DNA of 46,438 nt, taken from NCBI GenBank assembly GCA_026134025.1, contig JAOQII010000008.1, positions 1-46,438 on the forward strand, read 5' to 3'. A program made the position numbers and the translations under genes. The stretch's first letter is position 1. Each line of letters starts with the position of its first letter. Below the pieces are notes generated by a model. That model was not told where the DNA came from. It did no database searches and saw nothing but the letters and a program-made list of their open reading frames with translations. This DNA comes from Candidatus Syntropharchaeum sp. Lineage in GTDB: Archaea > Halobacteriota > Syntropharchaeia > Syntropharchaeales > Syntropharchaeaceae. Shown piece after piece: positions 39,151 through 46,438 of the stretch.

Positions 39151-40491
39151 ATGGTAGAGATAGGAATAATAGCGGTTGGCGGATACAACGAGGTTGGAAG
39201 AAATATGACTGCCATCCGCATCGATAAAGAGATCGTCATCATGGATATGGGCATAAGGCTCGATCGGGTACAGATCCACGAGGACGTTGAGATAGAACGG
39301 ATGCACTCGCTCGACCTGATCCAGATGGGTGCGATACCGGATGATACGATCATGAACCAGATCGATGGGAACGTGATTGCGATCGTCTGTACACACGGGC
39401 ATTTAGATCATATTGGGGCGATCCCGAAACTTGCACACCGCTACAGGGCACCCATAATCGCAACACCATTCACGATCGAGTTGATCTCTCAGCAGCTCAA
39501 ATCAGAGCGAAAGTTCAGGATTGATAACTTACTCATCAGATTGAATGCAGGTGAGACCTACAGGATCTCTGAAAGAATCGAACTTGAGTTCATCCGTGTC
39601 CAGCACTCAATCCCCGACTGCGTATTTGCGGCTTTACGCACACCAGAAGGCGCGATACTGTACGCAAATGACTTCAAGATCGATAGATACCCGATCCTCA
39701 ATGATCCTCTTGATGAGAACAGATTGCGAAGACTTGGGAAAGAGGGTGTACTCGCGATGATCGTTGAGTCCACCCGCGTGGATGTTAATGGTAAAACTCC
39801 TTCGGAGACAGTTGCAAAGGATCTTGTGATGGACGTTATAACAGGAATCGGTGATGCCGATACAGGTATGGTTGTAACAACGTTTTCCTCACATACCGCA
39901 AGGATCTTATCTATAATAGAGGCAGCTAAAAAATCAGGTCGCAAACCTGTACTTCTCGGACGCTCAATGGGTCGATATTTTGAGGTTGCAAGAAAGATGG
40001 ATTACATCAAGTTTCCAGATGACCTGATCGTTGCAGCAGATCGAAGACAGATTGATAAAACTCTCAAGCAGATCATGTCAGAAGGGAAGGAGAAGTTCCT
40101 CCCGATCGTTACAGGACATCAGGGTGAGCCTGGCGCGATTCTCCCACGAATAGCAGATGGAAATACACCCTATGAAGTGGAGAAAGGGGATAAGGTTATA
40201 TTTTCGGCTGCGGTGATTCCCACACCACTCAACGAGGCAAACAGATATTCATTAGAGACAAAGCTCAGAATGAAGGGCACAAGGATCTATACTGGCATCC
40301 ACGTCTCAGGACATGCGGCACGGGAGGATCACTGGGAATTGATGAAAATGATAAACGCGACGCATGTTATACCTGCACACGGAAGTCTCTCAATGACAGG
40401 TTCTTACGCTGAGCTTGCAGAAGAGCTTGGATATGTGCTTGGCGAGGATGTACATCTGTTGAGAAACGGTCAGGAGATAACACTTAGATGA
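39151..40491 (+). CDS. rnj: Archaeal ribonuclease J
   Basis: The 446-residue metallo-beta-lactamase/beta-CASP nuclease is a 5'-3' exoribonuclease in archaeal RNA turnover. GGYNEVGRNMTAI is the N-terminal motif, THGHLDHIGA (81-90) the zinc motif II, FIRVQHSIPDCVFAA and ANDFKIDRYP motifs III-IV, and FSSHTARI, TGHQGEPGA and IHVSGHAAREDH the beta-CASP A-C motifs. IPAHGSLSMTGSYAEL is the end typical of archaeal RNase J. The short isoprenyl diphosphate synthase gene overlaps its stop by 4 bases, a pairing common in archaea. Confidence 0.92.
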   Translation: MVEIGIIAVGGYNEVGRNMTAIRIDKEIVIMDMGIRLDRVQIHEDVEIERMHSLDLIQMGAIPDDTIMNQIDGNVIAIVCTHGHLDHIGAIPKLAHRYRAPIIATPFTIELISQQLKSERKFRIDNLLIRLNAGETYRISERIELEFIRVQHSIPDCVFAALRTPEGAILYANDFKIDRYPILNDPLDENRLRRLGKEGVLAMIVESTRVDVNGKTPSETVAKDLVMDVITGIGDADTGMVVTTFSSHTARILSIIEAAKKSGRKPVLLGRSMGRYFEVARKMDYIKFPDDLIVAADRRQIDKTLKQIMSEGKEKFLPIVTGHQGEPGAILPRIADGNTPYEVEKGDKVIFSAAVIPTPLNEANRYSLETKLRMKGTRIYTGIHVSGHAAREDHWELMKMINATHVIPAHGSLSMTGSYAELAEELGYVLGEDVHLLRNGQEITLR

Positions 40492-41474
40492 CGATCATTG
40501 AAGAGCTGAGTGAGTATCGGGAACTATTTGAGAGGTCATACCCCAGATACCTAACTGGTAGAACTCCTGAGATTCACTATAAGATTATGATTGAGTTGAT
40601 GGAGCGAGGCGGAAAACGACTCAGACCTGTTCTGTCTATGTTATCAACAGAACTTGTTGGCGGCAGGGTTGAAGATGTTATTCCTGTTGCCGTTGCGCTT
40701 GAGTTATTCCACAACTCCACGCTCCTGCATGATGATATAGAGGATGACAGCATGCTCAGGCGGGGCAAGCCGACAATGCACAGGATCTATGGTATGCCAC
40801 TCGCCCTCAACGCAGGAGATGGACTTTACGGGTTGTCTTACGAGATTCTTCTGGAATGCAGGGCAATACATGGTCTTGAAAGATCGTGGAAGATATTTTC
40901 TTCCTTTGCCCGAATGCATGTGGCACTTGTTGAGGGGCAGGCGATGGACATCAGCTTCAGATCACAGCCTGAGATAGATGAAGCGTGGGTGATTGAGCTT
41001 CTCAGAAAAAAGACCGGTGCCCTCTTTGGTGCGTCGGCATACTGTGGTGCGATCGCAGGTGGGGCTGATGAGTCGATCGCATCAGATCTTTTCAAGATGT
41101 GGGAGAATGTTGGTATTGCATTCCAGATACGGGACGATCTGCTCAACTTAATAGGGGAGGAGGAGAAATATGGCAAAAAGATTGGTGATGATATATCCGA
41201 AGGTAAACCAACACTGATCCTGATGCACGCCATGAAAAATGGATCGAATGCCGAAAGAGAGCGTATCATCGAGTCACTCAACAGACCGTATAACGAAAAG
41301 CAGATCAGAGATGTAATCAAAATATTTGAGAAGACCAATGCATTTGAATATGCAAAAGATGTGGCAGATTCTTTTCTCAGAGAGATATTCTCGATCGCTG
41401 ATCGGATTCCACCAAGCCGTGAACGGGAACTGATGGTTAAGCTTGCGAAGTATGTCGTTGAACGCGAGGTGTAA
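40488..41474 (+). CDS. idsA: Isoprenyl diphosphate synthase (GGPP/FPP synthase type)
   Basis: The enzyme condenses IPP with allylic diphosphates to make C15-C20 chains for archaeal ether lipids. The 328-residue all-helical protein has GGKRLRPVLSMLSTELVGG, the first Asp-rich motif HDDIEDDS (82-86) with LRRGKPTMH, and the second as FQIRDDLLNLIGEEEKYG. The latter reads DDLLN rather than DDxxD, as in several geranylgeranyl synthases. IGDDISEGKPTLILMHAM is the following conserved block. Chain length cannot be set with confidence. It is translationally coupled to RNase J and 5 bases from the CbiZ-CobZ gene. Confidence 0.9.
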   Translation: MTIIEELSEYRELFERSYPRYLTGRTPEIHYKIMIELMERGGKRLRPVLSMLSTELVGGRVEDVIPVAVALELFHNSTLLHDDIEDDSMLRRGKPTMHRIYGMPLALNAGDGLYGLSYEILLECRAIHGLERSWKIFSSFARMHVALVEGQAMDISFRSQPEIDEAWVIELLRKKTGALFGASAYCGAIAGGADESIASDLFKMWENVGIAFQIRDDLLNLIGEEEKYGKKIGDDISEGKPTLILMHAMKNGSNAERERIIESLNRPYNEKQIRDVIKIFEKTNAFEYAKDVADSFLREIFSIADRIPPSRERELMVKLAKYVVEREV

Positions 41475-41479
41475 TCTGA

Positions 41480-42553
41480 ATGTGGGAGATAAGGCAGTTT
41501 GAGGATGCAATTGCGATAAGCTCAAGCGAGAGTTTTCGAGCATTGAGTTCTGCAGTTTACAACGGCGGATACCGTGAGTGTGCGGCGATCGTGAATGTTC
41601 ATGTTGGGCTTGATTATGATCATGAGGATCCGATCGCAGATCTGATAAAGAGGATCAGCGAGATGGGTTTTGATCCTGAAAAGAGCATCGGTATGATGAC
41701 GGCGGTTGATATGGAAAATGCGGTCATCGAAGAGGGGGATGGGGTTACAGCCGTAATAACTGCTGGGCTGTCAAATCCCGCCACCGCAGACTTTGGGACG
41801 ATAAATATAATTCTACTTACAGCGGGATCTATGACTGAAGCCGCGATGGCAAATGCGATAATAACCGCAACCGAAGCAAAGACTGCAGCGCTGATCGATC
41901 TTGACGCAAGAACAGGAGATATTAAGAGAACATCGTTTGTTACAGGCACGACAACAGATAGCGTGGTAGTGGCATCTTTTGGTGATGAAAACTCAGATCT
42001 AATCGAGTACACAGGGCTTGCAACCCCCATCGGTGCTGAGATCGGGCGACTTGTGAAAAAAGGTGTCAGGCGCGCGATCGAGCTTCAGGAGAAGATCTCA
42101 CTCAAACGAAAGGTGATCGATCGATTGCATGAGCGTGGAATAAATCTCGATGATATGGTAGATTGTGGGATGTCGCTCTACATAGGAGATGATCCAGCTT
42201 CTGTGAGTGGTAGGTTAAAATCCGGGATCGAAGATGCCCTGATGGATGTCAACATCGAATCACTGATGATCGCTGCGATGAGGCTTGAGGAGGAGGTGTA
42301 TGCAGGAAGGATCTGCGGGCTCAATGATCCAGATCCTGTTTATCTTCTTGCAGATGAGCTTATCGGGATCGCGATCGCAGAGTATATTGCAGGATCGAGG
42401 GGGTTATTCAACTTCACACAGTACGACCAGAAGAAGCCAGGTATCCTCTCAAAGCTTGGTCCCTTTCTCGATGATGCTATAGGTGGCCTGGTCGCAGGTG
42501 TGATGAGTGACATCTTCAACCATGATGTGGAGGCGTGTCCCGATGGTGAGTGA
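41480..42553 (+). CDS. Fusion of adenosylcobinamide amidohydrolase (CbiZ) and alpha-ribazole phosphatase (CobZ)
   Basis: The 357-residue protein has two parts. Residues 1 to about 205 are CbiZ-like: [40 protein letters not shown] and [17 protein letters not shown]. CbiZ cleaves the aminopropanol side chain of cobinamide to regenerate cobyric acid for salvage. Residues about 215-357 are CobZ (a PgpA-like fold): [57 protein letters not shown] and [14 protein letters not shown]. CobZ is the archaeal alpha-ribazole-phosphate phosphatase of the lower-ligand branch. Both are thus cobamide enzymes in one chain. It is in the RNase J-idsA row and overlaps trpB by 11 bases. Confidence 0.85.
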   Translation: MWEIRQFEDAIAISSSESFRALSSAVYNGGYRECAAIVNVHVGLDYDHEDPIADLIKRISEMGFDPEKSIGMMTAVDMENAVIEEGDGVTAVITAGLSNPATADFGTINIILLTAGSMTEAAMANAIITATEAKTAALIDLDARTGDIKRTSFVTGTTTDSVVVASFGDENSDLIEYTGLATPIGAEIGRLVKKGVRRAIELQEKISLKRKVIDRLHERGINLDDMVDCGMSLYIGDDPASVSGRLKSGIEDALMDVNIESLMIAAMRLEEEVYAGRICGLNDPDPVYLLADELIGIAIAEYIAGSRGLFNFTQYDQKKPGILSKLGPFLDDAIGGLVAGVMSDIFNHDVEACPDGE

Positions 42554-43718
42554 AGGTAAGTTTGGAAAGTTCGGTGGGATGTTTGCACCTGAGATACTTG
42601 TTCCATCGCTTAAGGAGCTTGATGCAGCGTTTAAACGCTTCTGCAGTGATGAAAATTCTAAAAAGGAGCTTGAATATTATTTAACTGAGTTTGCAGGAAG
42701 AGAAACACCGCTTTACTTCTGTTCAAACTTAAGCAGAGAATATGGCTGTAAGATCTATCTCAAACGGGAAGATCTTGTGCATGGTGGTGCGCACAAGCTG
42801 AACAATACGCTCGGACAGGCACTTCTTGCAAAATACATGGGTAAGACCCGTTTGATCGCAGAGACAGGAGCAGGTCAGCATGGTATTGCAACAGCTATAG
42901 CAGGTGCATCGCTCGGCATGAAAGTCGATGTCTACATGGGAAGCGTTGATATGGAACGCCAGCGGCTGAACGTCTTCAGGATGAAGCTGATGGGTGCAAA
43001 CGTGATTCCTGTTGAGACAGGTTCAAGGACGCTGAAGGATGCGATAAACGAGGCGATGCGTGACTGGATCACAAATGTGGAGAGCACATACTACCTCATC
43101 GGTTCGGTCGTTGGACCCCATCCATATCCAGTGATTGTCCGTGAGTTTCAGCGTGTAATAGGGAAGGAAACGCGCAGACAGATACTTGAATCTGAGGGAA
43201 AGCTTCCCGATGCGATTGTTGCATGTGTGGGAGGCGGGTCAAATGCGATCGGGATATTCTATGACTTTTTAAAAGACATGAATGTAAACCTTATCGGAGT
43301 TGAAGCCGCAGGAGAGGGGCTTGATACCGAGATGCACTCAGCATCCTGCTGTATGGGGACAGACGGCGTGCTTCATGGTGCGTTCACAAAGATCCTTCAG
43401 GATGATGACGGACAGATCAAGACCTCACACTCAGTTGCGCCAGGGCTTGATTATCCAGGCGTGGGACCCGAGCACGTCTATCTTCAGGAGCAGGGAAGGG
43501 TTAACTATGTTGCAGTGGACGATTCAGAGACGCTTGATGCCTTTGAGATTCTGTGTAAAAAAGAGGGGATCCTGCCAGCTCTCGAGTCTGCACACGCACT
43601 CGCTCATGCATTGAAGATCGCCGATGAGTTCAAAGACGGTATCATCGTTGTCAACCTATCGGGCAGGGGAGATAAAGATGTTGAGACCTTTGCAGCAAAA
43701 CGGGGGGTTCTTGTATGA
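42543..43718 (+). CDS. trpB: Tryptophan synthase beta chain (TrpB1 type)
   Basis: The start is ATG 42543 ([17 protein letters not shown]), 391 residues; the longer frame from 42507 is inside the previous gene. The PLP Schiff-base lysine is Lys85 in [13 protein letters not shown], the phosphate loop is VGGGSNAIG and the C-terminal [14 protein letters not shown] is intact. The catalytic-region AETGAGQHG and the COMM-like [20 protein letters not shown] fit TrpB1, which works with TrpA, rather than TrpB2. No trpA or other trp gene is near; SRP19 follows with a 4-base overlap. It may be the main TrpB placed away from a trp operon or an extra copy. Confidence 0.92.
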   Translation: MVSEGKFGKFGGMFAPEILVPSLKELDAAFKRFCSDENSKKELEYYLTEFAGRETPLYFCSNLSREYGCKIYLKREDLVHGGAHKLNNTLGQALLAKYMGKTRLIAETGAGQHGIATAIAGASLGMKVDVYMGSVDMERQRLNVFRMKLMGANVIPVETGSRTLKDAINEAMRDWITNVESTYYLIGSVVGPHPYPVIVREFQRVIGKETRRQILESEGKLPDAIVACVGGGSNAIGIFYDFLKDMNVNLIGVEAAGEGLDTEMHSASCCMGTDGVLHGAFTKILQDDDGQIKTSHSVAPGLDYPGVGPEHVYLQEQGRVNYVAVDDSETLDAFEILCKKEGILPALESAHALAHALKIADEFKDGIIVVNLSGRGDKDVETFAAKRGVLV

Positions 43719-43999
43719 GTAAGCGAGAGACTGTGATCTGGCCCACATATCTTGATAAAAAGGTCTCGAGAAGTGGTGGTCGAAGGATACCGCGAAAAAT
43801 CTCTGTCAAATCCCCGAAGCTTGAAGAGATCGCTAAGGCGCTTCGCAAACTTGGAATTGAACCCATGATCGAGAAGGAAAAGGCATATCCCAGGCGATGG
43901 TGGGGCGAAAAGGGTAGAATCCTTATTGAAAAGCCTGAATCCAAAGAAAAACTCTTGAGAGAGGTTGCTACAAAAATACGAGAGATGAGAGGTGTATAA
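43715..43999 (+). CDS. srp19: Signal recognition particle 19 kDa protein
   Basis: SRP19 binds the tips of helices 6 and 8 of 7S RNA and allows SRP54 to assemble. The 94-residue protein has [20 protein letters not shown], the RNA-contacting loop, then [20 protein letters not shown] and [20 protein letters not shown]. Length is typical of archaea (about 90-100). It overlaps trpB by 4 bases and ends two bases before the aminotransferase start at 44001. Confidence 0.95.
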   Translation: MSKRETVIWPTYLDKKVSRSGGRRIPRKISVKSPKLEEIAKALRKLGIEPMIEKEKAYPRRWWGEKGRILIEKPESKEKLLREVATKIREMRGV

Positions 44000-44000
44000 G

Positions 44001-45080
44001 ATGGACCTTGAAGATGAGATTATAATGTTGCCAGGACCGGTTCCTGTTGCACCGCGCATTCTGCGCGCAATGTCCCGTCCGATGATCAATCACAGAGGAG
44101 AGGAGTTCAAAGAGATCTTTGGACGGATTGAGAAGGGACTGAAAGAGATTATGCAGACAGAAAACGATGTTTTCGTGCTCAGTGGTTCTGGATCGTGCGC
44201 AATGGAAGCGGCGATCTCAAATATTATAAAAAATGAAAAGATACTCACGATCGTAAACGGAAAGTTCGGGGATCGATTTCATGAGATCGCAAAACGATAT
44301 GGCGATCCCGTACCGCTTGAATATGAATGGGGAGACCCGATCGAACCTGACGATGTGAGAAGAATCGTTGAAGAAGAGAAAGATCTGAAGGCAGTAGCGA
44401 TGGTTCACAACGAGACTTCTGCTGGGATCACCAATCCAGCGCCTGAGATTGCAGAGATTGCAAGAGAAAACGATCTGCTCTTTATAATGGATGGTGTTAC
44501 CTCGATCGGAGGGATGGATGTCAGGGTTGATGAATGGGGCGTTGATATCGCGGTTCTCGGGTCACAGAAGTGTCTTGGTATGCCCCCTGGTCTTTCAATG
44601 ATCTCAGTTAGTGAACGTGCAATGGATAGAATGGTTGAATCTCCACCGCTTTACATGGATCTGAAGGCGTATAAGAAGTCAGCAGATAAGGGACAGACAC
44701 CATACACACCTGCGTTACCGCTCTTTTATGCGCTGGATGAAGCGATAAATATTGTGATGGAAGAAGGAGTAGATGTCAGGATCAGGCGGCACACACACTT
44801 AGCTTCAATGGTGAGGGATGCTGTTAAGGAGTGGGGGCTTGAACTCTTTCCGCGTCTCAATGATGTTAGCAGATATTCAAATACCGTCACAGCGATAAAG
44901 ATGCCCGAGGGGATCAGTGCCGATGAGCTGAGAAGTCGTGCTAAGAAGATGGGAGTTGTGATTGCAGGCGGACAGGAGCGGCTGAAGGGCAAGATATTCA
45001 GGATAGGTACGATGGGAAATATCCGTGAGAAGGATGTCCTGATGGTGCTTGAGGTTGTGGGGAGGGTGCTGAGGGGGTAG
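44001..45080 (+). CDS. Class V aminotransferase (alanine-glyoxylate/serine-pyruvate type)
   Basis: The 359-residue PLP enzyme starts at ATG 44001 (MDLEDEIIMLPGPVPVAPRI), since the frame from 43992 starts within srp19. PVLRAM-like ILRAMSRPMINHRGEEF, VLSGSGSCAMEAAI, VHNETSAGITNP (PLP-ring and substrate Asn/Thr), FIMDGVTSIGGM (Asp for the PLP nitrogen) and GSQKCLGMPPGLSM with Lys190 define the family. The closest archaeal family relatives (MJ0959-like) transfer amino groups from alanine or serine to glyoxylate or related keto acids. The exact reaction is unknown. It ends the long plus-strand gene row. Confidence 0.88.
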   Translation: MDLEDEIIMLPGPVPVAPRILRAMSRPMINHRGEEFKEIFGRIEKGLKEIMQTENDVFVLSGSGSCAMEAAISNIIKNEKILTIVNGKFGDRFHEIAKRYGDPVPLEYEWGDPIEPDDVRRIVEEEKDLKAVAMVHNETSAGITNPAPEIAEIARENDLLFIMDGVTSIGGMDVRVDEWGVDIAVLGSQKCLGMPPGLSMISVSERAMDRMVESPPLYMDLKAYKKSADKGQTPYTPALPLFYALDEAINIVMEEGVDVRIRRHTHLASMVRDAVKEWGLELFPRLNDVSRYSNTVTAIKMPEGISADELRSRAKKMGVVIAGGQERLKGKIFRIGTMGNIREKDVLMVLEVVGRVLRG

Positions 45081-45109
45081 AGCTGATCAACGACGGAATT
45101 ACCTCACCT

Positions 45110-45844
45110 TTAATAAATTTGTCCATCATTCCATTCAAAAGTTTTTAATGTCACTCCCAGGCTATATTCTTCGCAGAATTCTTTAACCTGAGCCCAGGAA
45201 AGGTAACCCCAATTTCTAATATCCCAATCTTGAAATCCCTCAGGGCTGTAACCCTTTAAAGTGTCTTTATAAAAATCTCTAAGTTTTGAGATATCATCAG
45301 GTACTAACGCAATAAATAATGGACTTTTACAAAATCCTTCCAATTGTTCCACAGCTTTTAAAACCACTTTGTTATTTCCAATTTTTCGGTCTGTTTTTGA
45401 GGAACATCTGGGAAATTTTACACCATTCTGAAGTTGCCTTCTTCCGCCAATTTGTAATGCTTTAGCAAGTCTAACTTTATGATATAGCTGGACAAACAAA
45501 TTAGATGAGCTTACACTAATTTTCTTTATCCCACTCTCGAAATCTTCAAACTCCTCCAGGATGCTCCAATAAGGTTTTTGAGAGGTCTTAACCTTTGCTT
45601 CAATAAAAACAGCTTCTTTATCACCTTGATTATTAACCAGAATCACCGCATCTGCATCCCCGAAATCAGAAAAAGACTGCTCAATCAATATCTTAGCATC
45701 AGATATTTGAAAGACGACCGTCCGATATGGAAAAGAAACCAAAGATAAAAAATCATTGAGAAGTTGTAAATTATTCTGAGAAAAATTTATCTCATGGAAT
45801 AGTGAGTTAATTACTCCTCTTTCCGAGTACCCTGATATTTCCAT
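45110..45844 (-). CDS. Putative PD-(D/E)XK nuclease-like protein
   Basis: A 244-residue protein of no recognised family. In the N-terminal half, KILIEQSFSDFGDADAVILV and AVFIEAKVKTSQKPYW resemble a PD-(D/E)XK core: Glu55, Asp63/Asp65, then Glu82-x-Lys84 on the next strand. The C-terminal part is helical and aromatic (PEGFQDWDIRNWGYLSWAQV). Such stand-alone genes can be restriction-type, defence or mobile-element nucleases; the catalytic set is inferred by eye. Base composition is clearly more AT-rich than the preceding genes, which suggests acquired DNA. It is on the opposite strand to the housekeeping row and converges with the aminotransferase. Confidence 0.5.
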   Translation of the reverse strand: MEISGYSERGVINSLFHEINFSQNNLQLLNDFLSLVSFPYRTVVFQISDAKILIEQSFSDFGDADAVILVNNQGDKEAVFIEAKVKTSQKPYWSILEEFEDFESGIKKISVSSSNLFVQLYHKVRLAKALQIGGRRQLQNGVKFPRCSSKTDRKIGNNKVVLKAVEQLEGFCKSPLFIALVPDDISKLRDFYKDTLKGYSPEGFQDWDIRNWGYLSWAQVKEFCEEYSLGVTLKTFEWNDGQIY

Positions 45845-45885
45845 TTTAGATCATCTCATAGCAGGTAATTGGAGGTAACGGGCGG

Positions 45886-45899
45886 TGGGGTATGCGAAG
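45886..45899 (+). repeat. Direct repeat TGGGGTATGCGAAG, copy 1
   Basis: The same 14 bases recur at 46300-46313. About 50 bases downstream of copy 1, TGTTATCGGATGTCCT (45952-45967) occurs, and its near-exact inverse (AGGATGTCCGATAACA) sits at 46279-46294, just before copy 2. The pair of motifs brackets the small gene at 45994-46251. Confidence 0.6.
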
Positions 45900-45993
45900 A
45901 GGTTGCGGAGCGAGGAATTTGGACGGAGCGATAGCGAAGTCGAATACGCTCTGTTATCGGATGTCCTCACAATCATAACCATACTTTTTACCT

Positions 45994-46251
45994 CTAATCA
46001 TCCCATTTTCTATCGAAATTGTGTTCATATCTTTTCCACGATGCTAACCTTTTTATTTTTCGAGAATTCATACTAAATGACCAAGCTTCATAATCCCCTC
46101 TTTTTGTCTCTATAATAACGTTAAAAGTATCTTCGAAAACTAAGAATGCGCAAATTATAGTAAATTGTTCCCTTTCTTTCTTTAACAAGAGTTCAAAGTC
46201 CTTTTGGAATCTCTTAAATTCTTCCATACTTGCTTCCAATAAATCTTTCAT
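45994..46251 (-). CDS. Small hypothetical protein, charged
   Basis: An 85-residue frame with no recognised family. The N-terminal MKDLLEASMEEFKRFQKDFE is an amphipathic helix, possibly a coiled coil, followed by Lys/Glu-rich sequence, two probable beta strands (TIICAFLVFEDTFNVIIET) and an Arg/Lys-rich end RKIKRLASWKRYEHNFD. It lies in the AT-rich right-end island between the two copies of the TGGGGTATGCGAAG repeat, upstream of and on the same strand as the nuclease-like gene, 149 bases away. It may be genuine; coding support is only moderate. Confidence 0.45.
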   Translation of the reverse strand: MKDLLEASMEEFKRFQKDFELLLKKEREQFTIICAFLVFEDTFNVIIETKRGDYEAWSFSMNSRKIKRLASWKRYEHNFDRKWDD

Positions 46252-46299
46252 TCAACTCACCTCATTTTGGTATTTTGCAGGATGTCCGATAACACACGT

Positions 46300-46313
46300 T
46301 GGGGTATGCGAAG
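46300..46313 (+). repeat. Direct repeat TGGGGTATGCGAAG, copy 2
   Basis: Identical to 45886-45899. It is directly preceded by ACACACGT and the AGGATGTCCGATAACA motif that is inverted relative to the one at 45952-45967. Confidence 0.6.
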
Positions 46314-46318
46314 TTTTT

Positions 46319-46438
46319 TTATGATTCACCTTCTTCATCCATTTCCCCATATTGTGGAGGAGACTTTCCAACAGACTCTACAACTGATGGATATTCTGCA
46401 CCCTCTTCAGGTGATTCTATTCCTTTGAGTTCAACGAT
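46319..46438 (-). CDS. C-terminal end of a protein cut by the right edge
   Basis: The minus-strand frame is open from the window edge to a stop at 46319-46321, giving 39 residues beginning IVELKGIESPEEGAEYPSVV and ending QYGEMDEEGES. The tail is acidic and Pro/Glu/Ser-rich, probably disordered. The family cannot be recognised from this part. Its stop is 68 bases upstream of the small hypothetical gene on the same strand. Confidence 0.4.
   Translation of the reverse strand: MVELKGIESPEEGAEYPSVVESVGKSPPQYGEMDEEGES

Noticed and set aside
40838-41338. 166-codon minus-strand ORF opposite the isoprenyl diphosphate synthase
   Set aside because: Shadow of a gene with intact Asp-rich motifs; no independent support.
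1-46438. CRISPR arrays, rRNA and tRNA genes
   Set aside because: No regularly spaced repeats of 25-40 bases and no rRNA or tRNA landmarks were seen on either strand when reading by eye; a covariance-model scan would be needed to exclude a divergent tRNA.

Overview
The window is archaeal chromosomal DNA. This rests on an archaeal ribosomal-protein block (L19e, which bacteria lack, then L18, S5 and L30), SRP19, an archaeal-type RNase J next to an isoprenyl diphosphate synthase, siroheme-route heme genes (ahbC and ahbD), a CbiZ-CobZ cobamide salvage fusion, a DUF2119 protein and a DUF1724-type winged-helix regulator. TATA boxes sit 24-30 bases upstream of many starts, so several transcripts look leaderless. 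The gene set points to the Methanosarcina-Syntrophoarchaeia-ANME part of the Euryarchaeota. A 3-hydroxyacyl-CoA dehydrogenase of the HSD17B10 type and a sulfide:quinone reductase-like protein would suit an alkane- or fatty-acid-oxidising relative, but that placement is inference.

Layout. Bases 1-886 are a graveyard: an integrase-type transposase cut by the window edge and a frameshifted fragment of a type I restriction HsdR subunit. Bases 887-5106 (minus strand) form one tight operon, rpl19e-rpl18-rps5-rpl30-DJ-1-ahbD-tmk, in which rpl15, secY and adk do not follow L30. A ketopantoate reductase is divergent from a tungsten aldehyde oxidoreductase plus class II aldolase pair (5205-8459). A phosphodiesterase follows, then a plus-strand operon hemD-ahbC-aminotransferase-P-type ATPase-DUF2119 (9070-15335). 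An MFS exporter and a divergent PadR regulator come next (15308-16944).

Bases 16945-19630 hold two decayed transposases flanking a DUF1641-SQR operon, with a perfect inverted repeat upstream of its promoter. Next are a membrane protein, a regulator divergent from a nitrate/sulfonate/taurine-type ABC transporter, and the acyl-CoA dehydrogenase-like SDR (19610-24562). The minus-strand set leuB/aksF, RecB-like Fe-S nuclease, APH-fold protein, Mre11-like nuclease (24606-29180) has overlapping genes and may be a DNA repair or defence unit. A serine recombinase, an AT-rich gap, a CBS fragment joined to a transposase tail and a frameshifted dockerin fragment (29231-30850) mark a second rearranged zone.

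From 30865 the window is mostly housekeeping: ThrH-like HAD phosphatase, TrmJ-like methyltransferase, OLA1/YchF-type GTPase, ArgA-like acetyltransferase, UbiA prenyltransferase and a winged-helix regulator. A KaiC/GvpD-like ATPase with a response regulator is followed by a LeuC/HacA aconitase-family subunit, RNase J, isoprenyl diphosphate synthase, CbiZ-CobZ, an orphan trpB, SRP19 and a class V aminotransferase (to 45080). The right end is an AT-rich island with a PD-(D/E)XK nuclease-like gene, two small hypothetical genes and short repeats. I saw no tRNA, rRNA or CRISPR array.
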